Origin: Aquibacillus albus
GTDB lineage: Bacteria > Bacillota > Bacilli > Bacillales > Amphibacillaceae
DNA: 64,000 bases
Assembly (NCBI RefSeq): GCF_016908325.1
Contig: NZ_JAFBDR010000003.1
Span: 1 to 64,000, forward strand
Reading direction: 5' to 3'
A program made the translations under genes and the position numbers. The notes below the pieces were generated by a model. It did no database searches and was not told where the DNA came from. It saw only the letters and a list, made by a program, of their open reading frames with translations. Every line of letters starts with the position of its first letter. Positions within the stretch are counted from its first letter, which is position 1. This document shows positions 8,906 to 15,073 of the stretch, one piece after another.

Positions 8906-9036
8906 AAATATTTTTTTGATTTCTTCCGAGTTAATTTGACACATTTTTGTCAGAATTGACGGGATAAAAGGAATCGTTGAACCTTATTTACCTTTCTATA
9001 CTTATTCCCTGCCAATGTATTAATTAAACATGTAAA

Positions 9037-9068
9037 AACCCTCTAACTATTTGTCTAGTTAGAGGGTT
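9037..9068 (-). terminator. terminator of the fliS-fliT unit
   Basis: Perfect 12-base arms (AACCCTCTAACT / AGTTAGAGGGTT) with a T run on the minus strand lie just after the stop of the 9072-9455 gene. Confidence 0.85.
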
Positions 9069-9071
9069 AAC

Positions 9072-9455
9072 TTATTGTACGATATGAGCGGAAAGAAAAT
9101 GATTTATTTTCGTTCTCCAATCTTCAAATGCTGGGATAACCTGATGATTTAATAATTCTTTTTTCTCTACATTGGTTGTTGTCGTATGCCAACCGAATAA
9201 TAGATGAATAATGTTATTAAAATCTTCTGTCAAAGATTGAACGAATGCTTGATCTGAAAATATCTCTGTCATTTGTTGATGACAAGCATCCAATTGTTCA
9301 AACGCCTTTAATAAATCTTGATAAACATTCAGTACCTGAGGAGGAGTATCATCTGTTAGGTTCGCTTCAATGTACTCAAATCCCTCACTCATCGTTGGCA
9401 ACAACTCAGCGTATTCCCTTAGCATTAGATGTTGTGTTTCTGTTAATTCCGGCAA
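9072..9455 (-). CDS. uncharacterised helical protein of the fliS-fliT operon
   Basis: This 127-residue protein belongs to no family I can name with confidence. It is acidic and predicted fully helical, with conserved-looking FGWHTTTT and WRTKINHFL segments. It starts with TTG behind AGGGTGATG, 9 bases after the stop of the fliT-like gene, and ends before a strong terminator, so it is the last gene of the fliS operon. The position suggests a flagellar chaperone or regulator; this is an inference from context only. Confidence 0.6.
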   Translation of the reverse strand: MPELTETQHLMLREYAELLPTMSEGFEYIEANLTDDTPPQVLNVYQDLLKAFEQLDACHQQMTEIFSDQAFVQSLTEDFNNIIHLLFGWHTTTTNVEKKELLNHQVIPAFEDWRTKINHFLSAHIVQ

Positions 9456-9464
9456 ATCATCACC

Positions 9465-9818
9465 CTATTTCTTTGAATCTAAAAACATTCCGTCAAAATT
9501 AGATAGATTTTGATATGGATTCTTATACTTTTGATTCGATTGTTTTTGTTTTTTTACTGTTTTTATTTCACTTTTAATCGTTTGAAACAACATGCCCATT
9601 TTCGATTGGATAACTCGATCCAACTGAACCACTTGTTGGCCAACTTCCTTTTCTTGGTCGGTATAAGGGGGTTCAATCCCTTTCAGCAAGTCACTACGTT
9701 TCCCAAGAAGCTTGTTGATTGAATCAATCGTTCCATCTCTGTTTTCTTTGATTTTTTCTCCGTCTAAAAGCTGATGGAGCTCCATTGTTGTTTCATAGAC
9801 TTGTTCCATTCGATTCAT
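9465..9818 (-). CDS. fliT: flagellar protein FliT-like chaperone
   Basis: This helical protein has about 117 residues. The ATG at 9818 overlaps the fliS stop (TAATG) and follows an AAGGAG site inside the fliS end, so I prefer it to the longer frame starting at 9878. FliT proteins in bacilli are small, weakly conserved chaperones for the filament cap FliD; here that name rests on position after fliS, size and helix content. The C-terminal tail (QKYKNPYQNLSNFDGMF) is polar. Confidence 0.65.
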   Translation of the reverse strand: MNRMEQVYETTMELHQLLDGEKIKENRDGTIDSINKLLGKRSDLLKGIEPPYTDQEKEVGQQVVQLDRVIQSKMGMLFQTIKSEIKTVKKQKQSNQKYKNPYQNLSNFDGMFLDSKK

Positions 9819-10216
9819 TAAATTTGAGCTCCTTGCCCGTATTGCTGCTGACGATTCCGTTTCATAACTTCCTTCCATGTATCACGAAACTCCATCACCA
9901 GGTTATTCGCTTCCTCAAGTATTGATGGATCGTTTTGAACATTCGCCTCCAGTAATCTGCGGTTGATATAATCATAAAGAGGCATAACATCCTTGGCAAT
10001 CGGCGCATCCTGATCCAGTGTCACCATTAGCTCCTGAATAATATGTTGAGCTTTCTGGATATTAGTGTTTTTCAGCTCGTAATCCTGCTGCTCCATCCCT
10101 TGCTTTGCTAGTTTAATAAATTTAAGACATCCGTTATAAAGCATTAATGTTAGTTCACCTGGTGACGCAGTAGTTACTGCATTATTTTTATAAGCTTGGT
10201 ACTGTTGATAAGACAT
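9818..10216 (-). CDS. fliS: flagellar export chaperone FliS
   Basis: This 132-residue helical-bundle protein contains the FliS hallmarks: YQAYKNNAVTTASPGELTLMLYNGCLKFI at the start and DYINRRLLEANVQND further on. FliS binds the flagellin C-terminus and keeps it unpolymerised before export. In B. subtilis it also affects FliW release, which connects it to the hag regulation here. It has its own sigma-D promoter. Confidence 0.95.
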   Translation of the reverse strand: MSYQQYQAYKNNAVTTASPGELTLMLYNGCLKFIKLAKQGMEQQDYELKNTNIQKAQHIIQELMVTLDQDAPIAKDVMPLYDYINRRLLEANVQNDPSILEEANNLVMEFRDTWKEVMKRNRQQQYGQGAQI

Positions 10217-10279
10217 GAATTGTACACTCCCCTATTTTTTATCTATGATGGAAAGTTATTGTTCTGTTTGCTAATTATT

Positions 10280-10306
10280 ATATCGGCACATACGACAAAA
10301 AATGTA
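10280..10306 (-). promoter_or_regulatory. sigma-D promoter of fliS
   Basis: On the minus strand, TACA, 15 bases, then GCCGATAT. The -10 element is a full match and the -35 differs at one base from TAAA. It lets fliS be transcribed apart from the MFS gene upstream. Confidence 0.75.
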
Positions 10307-10359
10307 GGGATTCGATTGATTTTCTATAAAATTACCAATCTAACAGTCTATTCCTTCCA

Positions 10360-11640
10360 TTAAGCATTCTCTTTCACTGTCTCCCTGACCGGCTTTGTAG
10401 CCAATAAAGAACAAACAATGCCAATCACTGGAAAAATTAACGAGATTAACAATACCGGCGTATAGCTATGGAAAATATCAAAACCTATACCAAACGGAAG
10501 CGGACCAAATGCAGAGGACATAACCCCCATTGTTGCTGCTACCCCTGTAATACTTCCGATATATCTGCGACCAAAATAGTCAGGCCAAATCACGCTAAAT
10601 GCAATCCGACCAAATCCATTAGACATTCCCCATAGGACACCAACTAGGATTGCCATGAAAACATTGGTCATCACGAGTAATAATAGAAGGATCGTACTTT
10701 CAAGAACAAAAACGAAAAGCATTAAATATTTTGTTTTTACTTTTTCCGTAATAAACCCAGATACAAGCGACATCGGGATACCAATCACCGCCATTAAGCT
10801 TAACACCATGGCTGCAACTTCAGGGGAAAGCTCATTGGTACCAAAAATGGATATAATGTGAAACGTAATACCAGTATTAATCATGGCAGGAATCCCAACA
10901 CAGATTAAGATCATCCAAAACGCTCTTGTTTTTATGGCTTCATTTAATTGCCAATTCACTTCCGCCTCAGGCTTAAAGTCATCTTTCTTTTCATCTGAAT
11001 CCTTCGTCTTCGTATCAACGTTACCATCAGGAACTAGTCCAACATCTTCTGGTCGATTTCGCACACCAAAAAAAGCAATGGGCACAAAAAGCACCAGTAG
11101 CATAATCCCCCAAAATCTCCAGGCAAACTGCCAATCCCATGTTTGAATCAACCACGTATTGATAATCGGGAATGTTGTTGCACTAGCGAACCCCCCTAAC
11201 GACATGAAGCTAAATGCTCTTCCTCTCTTTTTAACAAACCATTGAGCAACCAACGTATTTGGAATTAGCATCATACTTCCTTGCCCTAATAAACGAATGA
11301 GAAAAATACCAACAACAAACATCCACATCGACGTGATAATACTGTTATAAAAACATGCTGCTGCCAATAAAGATCCTACCACAATCATCATCAAGCGCTG
11401 ACCAAATCGATCGATAAACCGACCAACGAGCATCATTGTAAATCCAGCAATTAACGTAGCGATCGAATATAGCCCAGAAACTTCTGACCGTGACCAGCCA
11501 AAATCCCTTATGTATTCATCAACAAACGCAGAATTAGAATAGGTTTGCCCAGGTCCTGAGAAGAAGGCACCTAATGCTGCGATAAAAACAATCACCCAGC
11601 CATAGTAAACCCTTTCAAAAAAAGCTTTTTTCGTCATCAT
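10360..11640 (-). CDS. MFS transporter
   Basis: This protein has about 426 residues and twelve predicted membrane helices. The MFS loop motif is visible (GRFIDRFGQRLMM), and a hydrophilic central loop of ~40 charged residues separates the two halves. It resembles monocarboxylate/oxalate-formate type carriers; the substrate is unknown. I place the start at the ATG at 11640 (GGTGG upstream), not at the TTG at 11664. It sits between fliD and fliS, which are adjacent in B. subtilis, and has no evident flagellar role, so it is probably an insertion into the operon. Confidence 0.85.
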   Translation of the reverse strand: MMTKKAFFERVYYGWVIVFIAALGAFFSGPGQTYSNSAFVDEYIRDFGWSRSEVSGLYSIATLIAGFTMMLVGRFIDRFGQRLMMIVVGSLLAAACFYNSIITSMWMFVVGIFLIRLLGQGSMMLIPNTLVAQWFVKKRGRAFSFMSLGGFASATTFPIINTWLIQTWDWQFAWRFWGIMLLVLFVPIAFFGVRNRPEDVGLVPDGNVDTKTKDSDEKKDDFKPEAEVNWQLNEAIKTRAFWMILICVGIPAMINTGITFHIISIFGTNELSPEVAAMVLSLMAVIGIPMSLVSGFITEKVKTKYLMLFVFVLESTILLLLLVMTNVFMAILVGVLWGMSNGFGRIAFSVIWPDYFGRRYIGSITGVAATMGVMSSAFGPLPFGIGFDIFHSYTPVLLISLIFPVIGIVCSLLATKPVRETVKENA

Positions 11641-11802
11641 TACACCACCATCTCGTTGTCGCAAAACTTACTATTTTTTTGTTATTGTGGAACATATGTG
11701 GGAAAGAGCGGAAAAATTCAGAAGAAACAGAAGATTGCTATGTACTACTATATCACTTCTGCTACGATACACAAGAAGAATGATTGAAACCTTCGGCGGA
11801 AA

Positions 11803-11840
11803 AAAGGGAAGGAGCCTCTCTATGATGAGGGGCTCCCTTT
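11803..11840 (-). terminator. terminator after fliD
   Basis: On the minus strand, AAAGGGAGCCCCTC pairs with GAGAGGCTCCTTCCC and is followed by a T run. It separates the flaG-fliD unit from the inserted MFS gene. Confidence 0.8.
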
Positions 11841-11860
11841 GAATGTAATTACCGTAAATT

Positions 11861-13462
11861 TTAATACATTCCTCCACTAAATTGTTGCATTAAGTAATTG
11901 GATTGCTGATTCATCTGTTGGATTGCTTTTTCCATTTGTGTAAATTGTCGCCAGTAACGATCCTCGATTTGTACTAAACGGTCTTCAAAGGAGTCGATTC
12001 GACTATCTAAATTTCTCAATCGTTTTCCTAGTGTATATTGCTCCAATGTATGGGTACTCTTTCCAGCACGTTCTTCAATTCTACCGATTGTAGCTTCCAA
12101 CGAGTCCTCTAGGCGGTTAACGATACCTCTACTTGCCCCTTCCTCATCATTGGAAAAAAGTTTGTATACAGATTCCGGGTCTTCACGGAGCGCTTGACGT
12201 AATTCATCTTCATTTACAATCAATTTGCCACTGTCTAGATAGTTTGATGAAGTTTCAATACCAATCTCAGCAAGATGGCTAAACTCACTAGAATTATCTA
12301 CTTGCCCATACCAGTTTTGTCTCATATCAAACATCCCAGACGAAAGGATATTATCACTTCGAAGTAATCCACTTTTTGCTTTTTCTTCCCATAGTTCAAT
12401 TTCATTTTCTGACATTTCATCTTTTTGTTCATCTGTCAATGGTTTGTAATCCCGAAAGCGTTCTTCTCTTAATTTTCCATTAACCTCTTCAATCAATTTG
12501 TTGTATTGATCAACAAAATCGACTATTTTTTCAACAGACGCATCTACATCGTTGTTAACCGAAATGGTCGCGTTCCCATCAGTCGTATCTTTAAACTGAA
12601 AGGTAACCCCATCAAGTGTATAGGAATTATTAAACGTTTCTACATCATAACCATCATTGTACGTAAACTTTGCATTCGTACCACCAGTTTCAACTTTTTC
12701 CCACTCGAATGTGCCATCGTCTTGTTCAACTTGTTCTCCATTTTTAATCTGTAAGGTTTCAGTTAAAAATGCAGAATTAGTTTGACCGTTAAAACCAATT
12801 TCTGCTCCTAAATATGTATCCGACTGATTAAAGTTACCAGTTTCTGTTCTTTCTATAATCACTTTATCCATTTCGTCATCATAAAAAGCACGAACCTTAC
12901 CGTCAGATTCTGTTGAAATCATATCAAATACTTCATTAAGGGTATTATCACCAGTAAAATTAACGGTATGGACCGTTTCATTCCCATTTTTATCAAAGGT
13001 CGAAAATTCAAAGGAATGGTCTCCATCTGTAATATCACCATTAGCAAAATTCTGATCCTTTAACGCACCATTTAGATCGACTTTATTTTCAGAGTCAGCA
13101 GATATTGCCGTTTGGCTAAAATTAACTGCTTTTGAAGCAAGCTGTGTTACATTGATATCATACGTTCCATTCGATGATGAAGCGGTAGCTGTTGCTGTAA
13201 CCGCATTTGACTGTGTCGAAGTTGTTGATTTTGAATTATATGTTTTTTGCAGCTTCATATCTAATATTTTCGAATCCAGGTCAAAAAATAGCTTGTTCAT
13301 CTCACGATATGCATCACGTTGCCAAGTCATCCATGTTTTATCCTGCTGCATTTTATTTAATGGCATTCGTTCAGCAGTCATCAGTTCCTTGACCATAGAT
13401 TCGGTATCAATTCCCGAAGCGAGACCTGAAATACGATTTGAGGTATTCACGCTATATGCCAT
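11861..13462 (-). CDS. fliD: flagellar hook-associated protein 2 (filament cap) FliD
   Basis: The protein has 533 residues. The N-terminal FliD domain (ISGLASGIDTESMVKELMTAERMPLNKM) is very typical. The C-terminal domain contains FVDQYNKLIEEVNGKLREER and ends with heptad-rich segments (LDSRIDSFEDRLVQIEDRYWRQFTQME). FliD caps the filament and folds exported flagellin. It follows flaG by 17 bases under the same sigma-D promoter. Confidence 0.96.
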   Translation of the reverse strand: MAYSVNTSNRISGLASGIDTESMVKELMTAERMPLNKMQQDKTWMTWQRDAYREMNKLFFDLDSKILDMKLQKTYNSKSTTSTQSNAVTATATASSSNGTYDINVTQLASKAVNFSQTAISADSENKVDLNGALKDQNFANGDITDGDHSFEFSTFDKNGNETVHTVNFTGDNTLNEVFDMISTESDGKVRAFYDDEMDKVIIERTETGNFNQSDTYLGAEIGFNGQTNSAFLTETLQIKNGEQVEQDDGTFEWEKVETGGTNAKFTYNDGYDVETFNNSYTLDGVTFQFKDTTDGNATISVNNDVDASVEKIVDFVDQYNKLIEEVNGKLREERFRDYKPLTDEQKDEMSENEIELWEEKAKSGLLRSDNILSSGMFDMRQNWYGQVDNSSEFSHLAEIGIETSSNYLDSGKLIVNEDELRQALREDPESVYKLFSNDEEGASRGIVNRLEDSLEATIGRIEERAGKSTHTLEQYTLGKRLRNLDSRIDSFEDRLVQIEDRYWRQFTQMEKAIQQMNQQSNYLMQQFSGGMY

Positions 13463-13479
13463 ATCACCACACCTTTCAA

Positions 13480-13857
13480 TTACACCTTTTCATCCACGAT
13501 AAATCCCATTAACTCCGCCATCGAAGCATAAACGTCTAATAGCTTTCTCGGTGGTATCTCTTTAATTACTTCTTCTGATTCGGGATCTACGACAGTTACA
13601 TAATATTTCTCCAGCTTTTCATGAAATTCAAATTTCAAGTCTGTATATGTTGGTTCTAAAAATTTATTCAAGCTTTCTACTAATGTTTTAGCCTCTTCAT
13701 GATTTAGTTCTTCCGAATAATTTCCTTGTAGATTCTCCTCACGTATTTTCATAACTTGGTTCTCAGTTATGGATCTATCTCTTGCAGATGTAGGAAACTC
13801 GATGTTTTCAGCTCTTTGCAGGAGTTGGGATCCAGAGATTATTTTCCCAACGTTCAT
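13480..13857 (-). CDS. flaG: flagellar protein FlaG
   Basis: This 125-residue protein carries the FlaG domain in the C-terminal half (LKFEFHEKLEKYYVTVVDP...EVIKEIPPRKLLDVYASMAELMG). FlaG proteins influence filament length. It is the first gene of the flaG-fliD unit and corresponds to yvyC of B. subtilis. Confidence 0.92.
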   Translation of the reverse strand: MNVGKIISGSQLLQRAENIEFPTSARDRSITENQVMKIREENLQGNYSEELNHEEAKTLVESLNKFLEPTYTDLKFEFHEKLEKYYVTVVDPESEEVIKEIPPRKLLDVYASMAELMGFIVDEKV

Positions 13858-13892
13858 GGCAAAAGCAACTCCTCAAAATATAGTTTCTTTTT

Positions 13893-13918
13893 ATATCGGA
13901 AGGTTTGAGGGGAATTTA
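13893..13918 (-). promoter_or_regulatory. sigma-D promoter of flaG-fliD
   Basis: On the minus strand, TAAA, 14 bases, then TCCGATAT. The spacing is one base shorter than ideal. Confidence 0.65.
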
Positions 13919-14030
13919 AAGGGGATTGTATCAATTTTTTTCACTCTGTGTAATCCTTTGCATTTGGAAATTATAAATGACATGTTCACATCGTAGTAAA
14001 ATAATAGCTATTTATCTTGTTTTATTTTAA

Positions 14031-14052
14031 AATAAGAACATACATTCTTATT
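14031..14052 (+). promoter_or_regulatory. hairpin just upstream of the endonuclease ribosome-binding site
   Basis: Perfect 8-base arms AATAAGAA (14031-14038) and TTCTTATT (14045-14052) with a 6-base loop lie directly before AAAGGAGG. In the mRNA it would stand next to the ribosome-binding site; a regulatory role is an inference. Confidence 0.4.
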
Positions 14053-14070
14053 AAAGGAGGTGTTATTATA

Positions 14071-15009
14071 ATGGGTTATTTTGAAAATTATCAACCAGTC
14101 ATGATTTCAAAAATAATCGGAAAGTTACTCGGAGATGGATCTATAACAGTTCAACAAAGCAGAAAACCAAGATTTCAATTCAGCCACACTATTACTGATT
14201 TAGATTGGACAATTCATTGTTATAATGAACTCAAATATTATTTACCACTAAACAAACCTAAGTACAGAAGAATAACTGATTCAAGAATAAAACAAGGATA
14301 CTCAGAATCATATATTGTACAGTCAAAAACACATAATGTTATTACACTATTAGAAAAAATATGGTACAAAAATAGAAATAAAGTTATACCTTTTGATTTA
14401 TTAGATGTACACTTTAATACAGTCTCACTAGCATGGTGGTATCAGGATGATGGTTCACTAAAAATAGATAACGGTGTTCCAAGAAAAATTATCCTTTCAA
14501 CGGATAGCTTTACTAAAACAGAAAATTTACAGTTAATAGATTTTTTACTGAACATGTATAAAATTAAATTTTCGATAGATAATCAAAATCGGTTAGTTTT
14601 GTATTCTGCTTCTGAAATATTTTATTTTTTATACCTAGTAAAGCCTTTTATACAGCCTTGCATGATTCGTAAAAAACTAAAAATAAAAGTTGCTGATACT
14701 AGTCCTAGCCAAATAGATAAAAAAAGAACTACAATTTACTTACCTTCAGAAATTCGTGTAATTAGTCCCACTAAAGAAATAAATCATAAATTAGAAAAAC
14801 TTCAACATATTTGGGATTTATATAAACAAGATCTCTTCTATCCAAAAGTCTATTTCAAATTAATTGACAATCATAATGAGAATGTAAATATTCATGTTTC
14901 TCCCTATCAAATTATAATTACTAAATCCAACTTTCAATTACTTTATTTACTAAAAAAATATACAGGATTAACTTATAGTGAACTTACTTTATTATGCTTT
15001 ATTCTTTAA
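14071..15009 (+). CDS. free-standing LAGLIDADG homing endonuclease
   Basis: This protein has about 312 residues and two LAGLIDADG-type helices: IIGKLLGDGSI near residue 11 and LAWWYQDDGSLK near residue 125, each with the acidic residue expected to bind catalytic metal. The ATG at 14071 follows a near-perfect AAAGGAGG site, so I prefer it to the frame start at 14017. Codon use is far more AT-rich than in the flagellar neighbours. It lies between hag and flaG on the opposite strand, outside all three hag introns, and shares a bidirectional terminator with hag. It probably cleaves intron-free hag alleles or a nearby site; the target is unproven. Confidence 0.85.
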   Translation: MGYFENYQPVMISKIIGKLLGDGSITVQQSRKPRFQFSHTITDLDWTIHCYNELKYYLPLNKPKYRRITDSRIKQGYSESYIVQSKTHNVITLLEKIWYKNRNKVIPFDLLDVHFNTVSLAWWYQDDGSLKIDNGVPRKIILSTDSFTKTENLQLIDFLLNMYKIKFSIDNQNRLVLYSASEIFYFLYLVKPFIQPCMIRKKLKIKVADTSPSQIDKKRTTIYLPSEIRVISPTKEINHKLEKLQHIWDLYKQDLFYPKVYFKLIDNHNENVNIHVSPYQIIITKSNFQLLYLLKKYTGLTYSELTLLCFIL

Positions 15010-15026
15010 ACAGCTTTCCATAATTC

Positions 15027-15064
15027 AAAAAAAGATCACCTGAAAATTCAGATGATCTTTTTTT
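15027..15064. terminator. bidirectional terminator between hag and the homing endonuclease
   Basis: The 14-base arms AAAGATCACCTGAA and TTCAGATGATCTTT pair with one mismatch and have A runs on one side and T runs on the other, so it can end both convergent transcripts. Confidence 0.85.
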
Positions 15065-15073
15065 ATAATAATT

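Noticed and set aside
14017-14070. Longer start for the LAGLIDADG protein
   Set aside because: The upstream codons lie in the leader hairpin and no ribosome-binding site precedes them, whereas the ATG at 14071 has AAAGGAGG.
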